From assembly GCA_947396885.1 (NCBI GenBank), contig OX377204.1, forward strand, positions 7,254,001 to 7,318,000: a stretch of 64,000 nucleotides of DNA, given 5' to 3'. The notes under the pieces were generated by a model. That model was not told the origin of the DNA, searched no databases, and saw nothing but the letters and a program-made list of their open reading frames with translations. Source of the DNA: Heligmosomoides polygyrus polygyrus. Its lineage: Eukaryota > Nematoda > Chromadorea > Rhabditida > Heligmosomidae. Below, in pieces: positions 1 to 9,577 of this stretch (position 1 is its first letter; each line of letters starts with the position of its first letter). The translations under genes were made by a program, and so were the position numbers.

Positions 1-300
1 GCGCGATCTTTTAACATCCTGGCAATCTGCTGTCCTTTTGCACTTTTGAGTGGGCTCTAAACCATTATCTCTCATTGAAAAATAATTTTTCCAGTAAAAT
101 TTCGAATGTTCATTTTTTTATGGCAGCTAAGTTCAGAAGACTTCAAAAAAGTGATACTAAATTTTCCTTGGAAAATTAATTATTTCATTTTTTGTTTATT
201 CTATTTTAATATTCAACTTTTCTGAAAAGGAATTATTCAACCATTCCAGAGAGTCTGAATCTATCTGAAGTGCCTTGATTTGGAGAATGTCCAGCAGTAG
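1..300. repeat. W-family foldback arm (fragment)
   Basis: The AT-rich segment matches the inner arm of W at 11581-11830: both have an AAACCATTAT start, a run about a third, fourth or fifth of the way in reading CTTCAAAGAAGT-like, and AATTTTCCTTGaAA. W-like sequence resumes at about 1310-1345, so X (309-1296) appears to sit inside this W copy. No gene is visible. Confidence 0.5.
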
Positions 301-308
301 AGATTGTA

Positions 309-1296
309 CCGACGCCGATTCGTATAATTCGGTTCCGGCCCTTTTTTCAAACCCGGTTGAAAGGATTATGCGAATGATCGCTTCTTTGAAACCCCCGCAT
401 CTGGAGTAGTCTTAACAAGATCGGCACTATTATTGTACTTTCGAGACTCAAGAAGTCGAGAAGAGGTCGAAAAAAAAATCGCCCAGAGTTCGCTTGGGGG
501 AGAGGTTATTTGGGGTGCTGATCACGAATATGACATCGGTTTTTGAAATTTCGGCCGACTATGGTAGATTACGGTAGGTACTGTTGACTAAGGCTGTCGA
601 TGTCATAACCACCGATTTCGCCCAAACTTCGCTTATGGAAGTTATTTGTGGTGCTGATCACGAATCTGACATCCGTTTTTCGTTTTACGGTGAGTACGGT
701 AGACTACAGTACGTATCGGTGACTAGGGCTGTCGAGGTCATATTCACCGATTTCGCTCGTACGTACCGTAATATGCAGTCGTAAAACGAAAAACGGATGT
801 CAGATTCGTGGTCAGCACCCCAAATAACCCCCTAGGCGAAGATTGGGCGGAATCGGTGATCATGACCTCGACAGCCTTAGTCACCGGTACCTATCGTAAT
901 CTACAGTAATCGGCCGAAATTTTAAAAACGGATGTCATATTCGTGATCAGCACCTCAAATAACCCTCCCCCACCCTAGGCGAAGTTTGGGCAAGTTTTTT
1001 TCGGTCTCTCCTCGAACTCTGAAGTCCCGAAAATACAAGTGCCGAAATTTCTTACGATCCAGATGACTGATTTGTCTTTGGATTTCACATCGGATATCCG
1101 AATCGGATAGAACATCAGATTTCTTATCAAAATCAATTATCTTAATCACCCGAAAACCCGATCTGGTGAAAACCACCCCTATCTGAATCGCCCTAAGATC
1201 TGGCTTTTCAAAAATCTCGTTGTTCTCATAATCCTTTTAACCGGGTTTGAAAAAAAAAAATGACGGATCCGAGTTATCCCAATCGGCGTCGGATCC
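309..1296. mobile_element. X-family palindromic element, copy 1
   Basis: The ends are inverted: CCGACGCCGATT at 309 and AATCGGCGTCGGATCC ending at 1296. The arms hold TTTCAAACCCGGTT followed by AAGGATTATG, mirrored as CATAATCCTTTTAACCGGG. Related copies lie at 4346-5056 and 12988-14798. No transposase is seen, so this is a non-autonomous element. A second foldback (422-1044) occupies its centre. Confidence 0.6.
422..1044. mobile_element. Foldback Y, Mutator-like type, nested in X
   Basis: The palindrome is centred near 735 with ends CGGCACT...AGTGCCG. Each arm carries two copies of a ~130-bp unit with GGTGCTGATCACGAAT and the GACATCCG motif. The same unit builds the element at 26555-27140, which has GCACT...AGTGC ends and a 10-bp duplication. 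No clear target duplication is visible here. Open frames inside simply follow the repeat. Confidence 0.6.
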
Positions 1297-1515
1297 AAGG
1301 TTTATTCAGCATGATTTGAAAAGCGTCAAGCTTGTTTAGATGATTTGGGGGAATTTTTTTTAGGGTACATTCGGAGCTTCTTTGTAGAGGAACGTAAAGT
1401 TTCTATCAGTTCACATGAAACAAACCTCCAGATATGAGAAATCCCTATTTGTACAGTTAGTATATTTATGTGCCACACGAGGTTCTTAGGTGGAGAACCT
1501 TATTCAGCAGGGCCT

Positions 1516-1544
1516 GACGTTTTGACGTTCCGTCGTCTTCAGAG
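1516..1544 (-). ncRNA. Hammerhead-like core in PLE 3' region
   Basis: On the minus strand, CTGAAGA is followed by a short hairpin (GACG, GAA, CGTC) and then AAAACGTC. It mirrors 2670-2698 but has lost the G of GAAA. Likely inactive. Confidence 0.25.
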
Positions 1545-1752
1545 GCCTAAACATGGTGCGAAGGTTTAAATTTGTGTTCTACCCCACCAGCGCCTCAACC
1601 ACTCTAGCATTTTCGACCTACATCTACAACCACCCCGAAGAGACCAGATGAGAGAAACGAACTCACCAAGGGTCCACCATTGAGGGCAGATGTTCGCCCA
1701 GTGACCAATAGAGACAAATGAACCACACTGCGGATACCGCTCTCTGATCATT

Positions 1753-2042
1753 CTACAGTTCACAATGAGGCACAAACGGCAAGAAGTCACTTGTTACGGC
1801 TAGACACTCATTTCGGTCGTTCATTACTAGATTCCTCGTAAAAATCCAGAATGCTTCCAAAGCTTTTCGTGCTGAGATATCACTCTCAATGGCCAATATT
1901 GTACATTTCACCTCGTAGTCGTTCCCGTCATGCGCATCAATTCTATGTCTGCCAAGTGGGTTGGATTGCAATCCACGTTTTTTGCTGGCTAAACGTTCTT
2001 TTAGGCGGACCGCCAGAGCTCTTCCCGTTTCCCCAATTTATG
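1753..2042 (-). pseudogene. GIY-YIG endonuclease C-terminus of a Penelope-like element (left arm)
   Basis: On the minus strand the frame reads from GETGRALAVRLKERLASK through PLGRHRIDAHDGNDYEVKC to a stop after FLPFVPHCEL. The GETGR motif, the Arg in RLKE and the Glu in ARKALEAFWI correspond to conserved GIY-YIG positions. This domain ends the reverse-transcriptase protein of many PLEs, where it nicks target DNA. The RT part is absent, so only ~97 codons remain, and the frame lacks the first YI of YIGET. It mirrors the copy at 2190-2476. Confidence 0.75.
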
Positions 2043-2189
2043 TATCAGACGGCAGCTGGTCCGAAATCGACTCTATGACTAGTATAGTGCATATCGGAGA
2101 GCTGCGTTATTTGCCCAAACGGTAGTTTTGGAGATTGCTCAAAGATAGGAGCAATTTATCTAATCGAGTGATAGAAATGTAACGCAAAA

Positions 2190-2476
2190 TACATTGGGGA
2201 AACGGGAAGAGCTCTGACGGTTCGTGTAAAAGAACGTTTAGCCGGCAAAAGACGTGGATTGCAATCCAGCCCTCTTGGCAGACACAGAAGTGATGCGCAT
2301 GACGGGAACGACTACAAGGAGAAATGTACAATATTGGCCATTGAGAGTGACATCTCAGCACAAAAAGCTTTGGAAGCATTCTGGATTTCTATGAGAATCC
2401 ATTAGTGAACAAACGAAATGAGTGCCTAGCCGTAACAAGTGACTTCCTTCCGTTTGTGCCTCATTGTGAACTGTAG
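2190..2476 (+). pseudogene. GIY-YIG endonuclease C-terminus of a Penelope-like element (right arm)
   Basis: The frame opens with YIGETGRALTVRVKERL, continues through QSSPLGRHRSDAHDGNDY and SAQKALEAFWIS, then stops early at about 2403. Downstream sequence in other frames still matches the tail of the left copy, up to CTGTAG at 2476, so the copy is frameshifted. YIGET is the signature of the family. The RT domain is missing. The arm continues into a 3' region with a hammerhead-like motif at 2670-2698. Confidence 0.75.
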
Positions 2477-2669
2477 AATGATCAGAGAGCGCTATCCGCA
2501 GTGTGGTTCATTCGCCTCTACCGGTCAAAGGGCGAACACATGCCCTCAACGGTGGACCTTGGTGAGTTCGTCTCTCTCATTTATTCTCTCCGGAGTGGTT
2601 GTAGATGTAAGTCGAAAATGCTAGAGTAATGGTAGAGCGCAAATTTAAACCTTCACACCATGTTTAGGC

Positions 2670-2698
2670 CTCTGAAGACGACGGAACGTCGAAACGTC
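2670..2698 (+). ncRNA. Hammerhead-like core in PLE 3' region
   Basis: The sequence CTCTGAAGAC, GACG-GAA-CGTC, GAAACGTC has the layout CUGANGA, stem II, GAAA of a hammerhead ribozyme. PLEs are known to carry hammerhead motifs. One extra base lies between CUGANGA and the paired stem, so activity is uncertain. Confidence 0.35.
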
Positions 2699-2742
2699 AG
2701 GCCCTACTGAATAGGGTTCTCCACCTAAGAACCTCGTGTGGC

Positions 2743-3507
2743 CCAAAAATACTAGCAGTACAACTTACAATGCCGAGGTTTCAAGAAGAGAGAAGTTGGG
2801 AGCTACCTATTTGTGCACTTTTTTCCTGGTTTCATCTTCTGTTTTTAGGTGATAATGGCTTATAGTATTTCACATTCTATTAGTTTATCTGTTTGTGTTC
2901 ACGATATCTGTGTGGATGTCCAGATCAGGTGCTTGTTGGCATGTGTTCAAAGTTCTTTGCTGCAACTGGACAGTCCTCCTTACGACCGCCATCATTCCGG
3001 TGTTCCCCGTTCCACGTGATTCATTAGCGTCGTGGTGAACAACTGTTTAATTCTTAGGAACAGACGACGACTATCCAATGTTTTTAAACTCAGCGGGGTC
3101 CACAGCACCACAAGTTTGTTGGAAGCTTTGTGATTCAGCGATTTATTGGTGAGAAAACCAATACAAGTGAAATTCTAACAGGATTTTTGGCCTAAAGTTA
3201 AGGACACAGGCTGAAATGCAAGTGCTATGCAGTTGTTGCGGAGAGGTCGAGTGCCCGGTGCTTGAAAGTGAACGCTAGTGCATGTTCTGCATAACAGCTG
3301 TTGGTTAGACGAGTGATTTTGTGAGAACGGAGAAACGTCTCTTCTTTGCAACGACTGTGCTGTACACACTTTCGTATGGATGGTTATCATCGCCAACGAC
3401 TAATTTATCTGTTCCTATTCGTCTGCGGAGAGGGTTGAGCGGTAAACAACTTCACAGAGGCTTCATGCCATGGCACACTCCTTTCCTCTGGGCTGCCTAC
3501 AGACCTG
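2743..3507. other. Unassigned stretch
   Basis: Apart from AATGCCGAGGTTTCAAGAAG at 2769, which recurs at about 50028 and probably belongs to the PLE 3' family, no repeat or convincing coding sequence is seen. Short open frames lack domain signatures. Confidence 0.3.
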
Positions 3508-3648
3508 AGGCCGGATTCATCAACGATTAACCCGTGGGTATAGAGGGTAAAGATACCCACGGTGAAGCCTATGTCTCTGCCTCTTACCTTATCTCTATCC
3601 CTTATACCTCGCATATCCACGGGTTTAATTGTTGATGAATCCGGCCCC
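3508..3648. mobile_element. H-MITE (CAG family), short form
   Basis: Inverted ends GGCCGGATTCATCAACGATT and AATTGTTGATGAATCCGGCC enclose ACCCGTGGGTA repeats. About 141 bp, no coding capacity. The longer members at 5329, 16089 and 36282 share both ends. Confidence 0.75.
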
Positions 3649-3876
3649 TTTTCCGAGCTCAGCCCTGGTCTGCATCTACATGACTTTTTCCGTAAGAATG
3701 GCCTTTCTTTAATTATAATATTTCCTTCCGCTATTTCGAAAAATAAATTTGTTATTTGAGATTTGTTTGTTCTAACGAGATTTTATACCATTGTTGAAGT
3801 GTAGTGTTTGGATTTTTCTTGTTGTCTTTTATCCCATGCGACGAATCCATGTGATTTTTTTAATTAATCCAAATAT

Positions 3877-4174
3877 TAAAGGATAAAGGATAACGCAGGC
3901 GTTACTTAATCCCTCTTGGGATGCGCCACGCATTCTACTTCTACGGGATGTCGTCGAGGCGAACTGAATGCGTATTTGGCCATACAATGACTTGCGGTGG
4001 CCAGCCGATGAACAAGTCAGCGTCTATCCTTCCCAGACAAGTCTGGTACCAATTCACCGACCCCGGAGGGATGGAAGGCTTGGTTGGCCTGGGCGGGGAA
4101 TCCGAACCAGGAACCTTGGTATCGGGTGCGGGCGACAGCCGGCACCTCCTCCGACTGCGCTAAACGCGCTCGCC
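3877..4174 (-). mobile_element. SINE-A, full length
   Basis: Reading the minus strand, the element has a tRNA-like head with an A box of type TAGCGCAGTCGG (here altered to TTTAGCGCAGTCGG), a B box within GGTTCCTGGTTCGGATTCCC, a ~150-bp body (with TTGTTCATCGGCTGGCCACC and GACATCCCGTAGAAGTAGAA) and a tail of TCCTTTA units. This is a pol III-type tRNA-derived SINE. It codes for nothing; the recurring open frames in all copies are accidental. Confidence 0.85.
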
Positions 4175-4345
4175 TAACGTCTAATAATTCGAAATAGGAA
4201 GCTGTTGAACTCATCCGTAAAAAAAGCTGCGGGATTTGTATTTGAAATGTATATTTTGTTTTTCCACATCTTCAGTCTTGTCGTCTTTGCAACGCTATTT
4301 TTGTTGTTTTATAGCCTCCAGATACCGCTTGCCAAAAGACATTGT

Positions 4346-5056
4346 CTCTGATGCCTATTCGGATAATTATATAAGTCCGTTTTTTTTTTGTTGAACCCCA
4401 TTAAAACGATTATGAGAATAATGGCATTTTTGAAAAGCCCCGGATCTTTGGATAATTCAGATAAGAGTAGCTTTAGCAAGAAAATGTAATATTTTTGGAT
4501 GATCCATATAACTGATTTATCTCCAGATCTCACGTCGAATATCCGAATCGGACAGGTGACCAGATTTCTAATCAAAATCAGCTATTTGAATTATTCGAAA
4601 ATCCGATGTAGTGGAAATCAGCTGTAAGATACGGTGTTTTCAAAAATCCCATTGTCTGCACAACTCTTTTAAGTAGCGTTTGAAAAAATGGCGTGTCTGA
4701 ATTAATCGATTAAAGGATAAAGTACGGCGTTACTCAATCCTTTTTGGAATGCGCCACGCATTCTACTTCTATGGGATGTCGTGGAGGCGATATGAAAGCG
4801 TATTTGGCCATACAATGGCTTGCGGTGGCCAGCCGATGAACAAGTCAGCGCTTTATCCCTCCCATACAAGTCTGGTACCAATTCACCGACCCCGGAAGGA
4901 TGGAAGGCTTGGTTGGCCTGGGCGGGAAATCCGAACCAGTAACCTGGTATCGGGTGCACGCGACGGTGGCGCCTCCTCCGACTGCGCTACACGCGCCCAA
5001 TTGATTGATTATTCAATATTAGTTGATTACATATTTAATTAATCGGCATCGAATCC
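4346..5056. mobile_element. X-family element, copy 2, interrupted by a SINE
   Basis: The left arm starts near CCTATTCGGATAATTA with CCATTAAAACGATTATGAGA. The right arm holds CTCTTTTAAGTAGCGTTTG and, after the SINE, ends AATCGGCATCGAATCC. The SINE at 4711-4998 lies just inside the right end. Confidence 0.55.
4711..4998 (-). mobile_element. SINE-A, full length, nested in X
   Basis: A complete copy: tail GGATAAAG at left, head with GCGCTACACGCGCCC at right. It splits the right end of the X element, so it inserted later. Confidence 0.85.
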
Positions 5057-5328
5057 AGTGCCAACTTACCAAGACAGGAAATTGTATGGTAGTAAGTAGT
5101 GCGCAGATTTCAGTGATTTTTTCGATTTCGGCCAATGGGTGTGCAGTCTACTGAAAGCCAAATGTATTCCAACAGCTCATGAGCTCTAACTGTCCTGTCT
5201 TCTATGGCAACTAGAGGATTTTTGCTAATGGTTTTGGGCATAGATATGCGAAATGAAATAGTTTTGAACTTTAGAGCTTTGTGAATTGAGAAAGAAAAAA
5301 TCGAGAAAAGTTCTCCCATTCCCACCAG

Positions 5329-5668
5329 CGGCCGGATTCATAAACGCGCATACCCACGGGTATGCGGGTATAGGGGCTAGACATACCCACGATTCATGAT
5401 AAACCTTACCCGCCAAATCGTTGGTATATGAGTGGGTAGAGAAAACCCGCCGATCGTTGTGGGTACATCCGTATACCCGCGTCTCATGCTCGTCCCTTTG
5501 ACAAAATGGCGCTCCAGTGAGATCATCTGTTTTCGCGAAAGGCCTAGTTGTACCTTACCATTGATTCCCTTCATGAATACGAATCGTACCCACTACCCAC
5601 GGCTGGTAGTGGGTACGATTCCCTTGCGGTATCTCTACCTATACCCATTGCTTGATGAATCCGGGCCC
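5329..5668. mobile_element. H-MITE (CAG family), long form
   Basis: Ends are GGCCGGATTCATAAAC and CTTGATGAATCCGGGCC, with CAG on the right. The interior has repeated ATACCCACG motifs and a unique ~120-bp core (GACAAAATGGCGCTCCA, TTTTCGCGAAAGGCC) shared with 16089-16440. The core may be a remnant of the parent transposon; this is a guess. Confidence 0.75.
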
Positions 5669-6038
5669 AGTAATAAGTTCCACATAGCTCGAAGAATGTT
5701 AGGTCGACTCGACTCAATCCAGCTCTACGTACGAAACTGGCCCTGCTACCCAAGTTGCTTAGTTGAACGTCATGCGACTCATCGATGAACAAAGCGCTTA
5801 TGCTGAACGTATAGTGCTGTTTCAATGAAGCGCCTATAAACACCTTCAGCGAATGCGAAAATTCATCTTTGGTACTGAATCTAAATTGTATACCATGGTT
5901 CACTATCATTTCTACGAAGGCCTTCAGCTTAACCGGTTCCATGCTGATATCAGCGGCCGGCTCATCCCGATATCACGGGTGAGTGCTGATAGGCGAGATT
6001 GTTAGGAAGATATCGTGGATGTTATGTTCGGTCAAACA
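5669..6038. other. Unassigned stretch
   Basis: No repeat family, RNA gene or convincing exon is seen. The minus-strand open frame of ~120 codons runs into the preceding MITE and is not credible. Confidence 0.3.
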
Positions 6039-6109
6039 GCGCTGGTGGTGTAAGGCGAACATCGCTGCCAGGAAAGCAGAAGATGCGGGTTCGAGTCCCG
6101 CCTGGCGCA
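6039..6109 (+). tRNA. tRNA-like sequence, probably a pseudogene or SINE head
   Basis: GCGCTGG at 6039-6045 pairs with CTGGCGC at 6102-6108 (two G-U pairs). The T arm is GCGGG-TTCGAGT-CCCGC, a perfect 5-bp stem and B box. An anticodon-like arm CTGC-CAGGAAA-GCAG is present, but the loop lacks U33 and the D arm is poor. The 3' flank AAGAGTTTTGAT recurs next to the hairpin at 17994-18077, so this may be a repeat family head rather than a working tRNA gene. Confidence 0.4.
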
Positions 6110-6532
6110 AGAGTTTTGATCGCAACTAAACATCCTCCTAACAGCTTGTATACCATGGTATTCCTGAATGACTACGCCGCATTCATCTTTGAGAGACAGC
6201 AGCTACGTATTTAAGTGTCTTGTGTGTAAGCGTTGGATGCCTTGTACTATAACGTCTTATTTGGCGCGTGATCAAGTAGTCGAAGAAGGTGCTGGTTGTC
6301 GCGTGCACCTCTAATCTATATTCTTGGTTCGGCTCCTGCACACGCCATCCAAGGCTTCTACTCCTCTGGTATCGGTGTTTTGGGAAGGACAAAACACTGA
6401 CTTGCCCATCGGATGACCACTAGAAACCACTGCTGACAAGAAAACGTTCCCAAATCAAGGTGAGCTCTTGCGATGATATACAGGATGTAGGGCACTGTGA
6501 GCGGAGTCCCGATCCACAGTTAGTTTTTGCAT

Positions 6533-7056
6533 AACTCTTTTTTAGAGACCGGAAAAAGATGTGTGAAAACGTGTGCGCAACACTCATCAATCCCTATGAC
6601 ACCCCACGAGATGTGCCTCGTTGGCGCAGTCGGTAGAGATGCCGCCTCACAGAAGTACACCAGCGGGGCTTTGAGTTCGGGTTCGCGTTCTGTAAATGTT
6701 TTTGCACACATTTGTTGGTTGTCATTACGCTTTCTCATGATAAGAGGAGTCAATTTTAGACCATCAATGCATACAACGAACCAAGGCTGTCTATTTGCGA
6801 CTTCATATTCGCTGTTTTTGCATTGATGGACTAAAGTGGATTCTCGTGACCATGAGGAAGCGTAATAACAACACACTAATATGTGCAAAAATATCGGAAG
6901 TACGCGGACTCGAGCTCCAAAGCCCACTGGTGTGCTTCTATGAGGCGTCACTCCTCCCGACTGCGCCAGCGAGGCACATTTCTTGGGGTGTCATAGGGGT
7001 TGATGAGTGTCGCGCACACGTATTCACACCTCTTTTGTGTTCTTTAAAAAAGCGTT
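6533..7056. mobile_element. SINE-B: two tRNA-like heads facing each other in a palindrome
   Basis: The arms match over ~200 bp (GTGTGCGCAACACTCATCAA at left, mirrored at 7001). Each has an A box: TTGGCGCAGTCGG at 6621 on plus, and the reverse complement of CCGACTGCGCCAG near 6958 on minus. A B-box-like GAGTTCGGGTTCGCG follows at 6675. The heads converge, giving a tail-to-tail pair of a second tRNA-derived SINE. Head sequence differs from SINE-A. Confidence 0.55.
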
Positions 7057-7147
7057 CACCAAAAACGAGCTGTTGTTCTGGAATCCACTCACACGGCCCT
7101 ACATCCTACCAAAATAGAATCGCAAAAGAGTTGGGAACCTTTCATTG

Positions 7148-7232
7148 TTAGGCCAAATACGCATTCATTTTGCCTCCACGATATCCAGCAGGAGTGGAAC
7201 ACGTGGCGCGTCCCACAAAGGGATTGATTAAC
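7148..7232 (+). repeat. SINE-A 3' fragment
   Basis: GGCCAAATACGCATTCATT, GCCTCCACGATATCC, GTGGCGCGTCCC and GGGATTGATTAAC match the 3' body of SINE-A. Head and tail are lost. Confidence 0.65.
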
Positions 7233-7978
7233 ATTAATATTAACAATTTGTCAGTATTATAACGATGGGTCTGACGTCTTTTTTAATATCCAACCCAGTT
7301 AGGAGGAATGGACAAGCCAGAGGGGTGGTGGGATAGATGGGAGAACGCATGTCTCCGTGTATTAAGAGCCCGGTGTTCTTATTGATGGAAGTTCCCAGCC
7401 AGTAGCGTTCGCGCCGTCCCGCTGTACGTAGCGAACGGGATCCCAATCGACTGCGGAACGCTCCCATCTTATCAGCACCGTCAGCAACGGAAAGGTCCCG
7501 CTTAGCTTTCCCCTACCGCTGGATCATGAATACGAGCACTGGATGACCTTCTAAGAAATGAACAAAATGAAATAAATTGGAGATACCTGTTAACACCTGA
7601 CTATCGGGCCATCTGACTGCTGCTGTAGCTACAGATGTGATGAAGTTTTTGTAGTTGTGAGGGGGCATCGTATTTTTCAACGTTAAATCCCCTGGTTTCC
7701 AGCTGAATTGCGTAGCTTTCCTACTGATTTAGGCTGCGTTGTCTTAGAGTAACGGAGTTGTTTATCTGCCGCTTGTTTTTTTTTACAAGTGTGATGCAAA
7801 GCGCTTGTTTAAATCGAGTCCAAAACACTTGCCTTGCAGGTTCCCCACACTACCATTTCTCCTAGATAATCAGCTAGCAGAGATCCGGTAGATGGATGGA
7901 GAGACTGAGCAGTGGCATGACAATCTAGTCGAATTACCGATGACAGAAGTCCAAAGACCTCAAACCTGGGTAATTAAA
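7233..7978. other. Unassigned stretch
   Basis: About 750 bp with no recognised repeat, RNA gene or exon. Confidence 0.3.
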
Positions 7979-8145
7979 CCGCGTATAGCGCAGTCGGAGG
8001 AGGCGCCGACTGCGCTGACTTGTTCATCGGCTGGCCACCGCTGGCCAAATGCACCTTCAAATCGCCTCAACGACATCCCGTAGAAGTAGAATGCGCTGGC
8101 GCATCCCAGAAGGGATTGAGTAACGCCGTCCTTTATACTTATCCC
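7979..8145 (+). mobile_element. SINE-A with internal deletion of the B-box region
   Basis: The head TATAGCGCAGTCGGAGGAG and a short GC-rich piece run straight into TGACTTGTTCATCGGCTGG; ~120 bp, including the B box and CCTCCGGGGTCGG, are missing. The body and tail (TCCTTTATACTTATCC) are intact. The junction lies at a GCGC shared by both sides. Confidence 0.75.
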
Positions 8146-8564
8146 TAATCGGCTAGCCAGTTGTATGCAAGTCAATCCAATCTGTGTTCTCGACCTAATT
8201 ATTCACTGTGGTGCACTCTTGTTGAATAGTGAGCAATAATTATTGCAACGATTATCAATGGAATCGAGAACACCAACACATCCAGAGCGCTGATAAGCGT
8301 TATCAGCAAAGGTGGTTACAGCGGTTGATTAAAAGCGTCTACCGACTTATGGACTTTACTCGCTGTAGAAATCCAGACGATAATTTTTTCCTTGTGTGCT
8401 ATTCAACGAATTGACGCAATGGTTGCTTCAAAATCTGACGGTATTGTGATGACCTGTTTCGGACGATACTTTTCGCTAGCTTTCGTTTGATACCCTATTT
8501 CTTCATTTATTTCAAGGTTGATGGAATGTTTCTTGTAGAGCATTAATAAGGGCTGAAGAGTAAA

Positions 8565-8756
8565 GAATGACGTAAACCAGTCTCTTTTGAGATGCATCAC
8601 GCATTCTACTTCTATAGGATGTCGTGGGGCGATTTGAATGGCTCTACAATGCCTGGCTGTGGCCGGTCGATGAACAAGTCAATGTTTGATACATTGAAGT
8701 CATCCTTACAACCTCGCATGAAGCAACGTCACTAACCACTGCGCTCCGAGGCGCTT
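8565..8756 (-). repeat. SINE-A, strongly decayed
   Basis: GATGCATCACGCATTCTACT, ATGTCGTGGGGCGATTTGAA and CGGTCGATGAACAAGTCA match the minus-strand SINE body. The head half is barely recognisable (CACTGCGCTCCGAGGCGC). Confidence 0.6.
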
Positions 8757-8829
8757 GTGCAAGAGGCCCCAGAACTCGCAAGGCGCCGATTCCATAGTAA
8801 CTTCAAGAACCCCTATTCATTGGGCTTAA

Positions 8830-8962
8830 GGCCTTGTTTATACTTCGACGCTGAGCGACGCAACGCCACGCATTGTGGCCACATTGATCGGAGGCGCGAT
8901 CGATCAATTTAGCCACCATACGTGGCGTCGCGACGCTTGCCGTCGGAAGTATAAACGGGGCC
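8830..8962. mobile_element. T-MITE, 133 bp, TAA target duplication
   Basis: Ends are GGCCTTGTTTATACTTCGAC and GAAGTATAAACGGGGCC, flanked by TAA on both sides (8827-8829 and 8963-8965). The arms hold GACGCTGAGCGACGC and GCCACGCATTGTGGCC. The 3-bp TWA duplication is typical of PIF/Harbinger MITEs. Confidence 0.8.
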
Positions 8963-9074
8963 TAAGACTTGAAAAAAAAGAAACCCATTTTTGTACTAAT
9001 TGATGGGTGGGGGTTCATCCTATATGACTCGCTCTCCGCGTTCAGACATACGCTTCAGACCTTCCGTTGTTAAC

Positions 9075-9127
9075 TACTTAATTAATTAATTACTATTACT
9101 ATTACTATTACTATTACTATTACTATT
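9075..9127. repeat. Simple repeat (TTAA then ATTACT)n
   Basis: AATTAATTAATT passes into ACTATT hexamers. Confidence 0.9.
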
Positions 9128-9548
9128 TATTTCATGGGTACCCATGTGCACAATGGTCAAAAATAAATGAAAAACTCAAACACAATAAGAGCAACAAGAC
9201 AACCATGATAGGCTACTAAACAAAAACTCGCGATCTGGTAGGAAATGAGAAGAAAGAATCAAGCACCGCGGAAATCGGCAAACTCTAGTCGGAGAGTTCT
9301 CTTAACGAATTTCCTAAAAGCGGGAACAGAAATAGGTAGTATATTGTTCTTGCTCAGGCGTACGTACTCAGAGTCCGCTCGGTTTACAAAAAAGTGCTGC
9401 CTATCGAAGGAACGTGCCTTTCCATAGGAAAGCTTACTTCGACATCTTGAGGCTTAAAAATTACTTGAACCCTTCCATAGGTGACGTTCTGCAGCTTACT
9501 CACAGTTGTATTATAGATCAGCTTTGGTGGCGACCTTTTGCCAAGTTT
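9128..9548. other. Unassigned stretch
   Basis: No gene or repeat recognised. A minus-strand open frame at 9384-9566 runs into a hammerhead-like PLE motif, so it is probably not coding. Confidence 0.3.
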
Positions 9549-9577
9549 ACGTTTGGGCGTTGCCACTTTCTTCAGAG
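9549..9577 (-). ncRNA. Hammerhead-like PLE motif, decayed
   Basis: On the minus strand GCTCTGAAGAAAGTGGC leads to AACGCCCAAACGT, aligning with the motif at 11443-11470. GAAA is changed to CAAA. It marks an old PLE 3' fragment. Confidence 0.35.

Larger units (their letters stand above)
1472..2742. mobile_element. Palindromic pair of Penelope-like element 3' ends
   Basis: A 1.27-kb inverted repeat (GCCACACGAGG at 1472, CCTCGTGTGGC ending at 2742) is made of two PLE 3' regions reading outward from a centre near 2107. Each arm contains the end of a GIY-YIG endonuclease frame, a 3' untranslated part, a hammerhead-like motif and a common terminus. Smaller palindromes with the same terminus occur at 56385-56662 and 61483-61642. 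Confidence 0.75.

Noticed and set aside
3921..4163. Recurring ~80-codon frames such as those beginning MRHAFYFYGMSWRR
   Set aside because: They occur in every SINE-A copy, on whichever strand the SINE lies, with partner frames on the other strand. They follow the repeat, not a gene.
5377..5574. Possible Myb-like peptide (SRKQMISLERHF) in the long H-MITE core
   Set aside because: Only a dozen residues, shared by two MITE copies; too little to call a transposase remnant.
6039..6109. Functional tRNA gene
   Set aside because: Acceptor and T arms fit, but U33 is missing and the D arm is poor; reported only as tRNA-like.
9384..9566. Minus-strand frame beginning MATPKRKLGKRSPPKL
   Set aside because: Its first codons are the hammerhead-like PLE motif, so it is repeat-derived.
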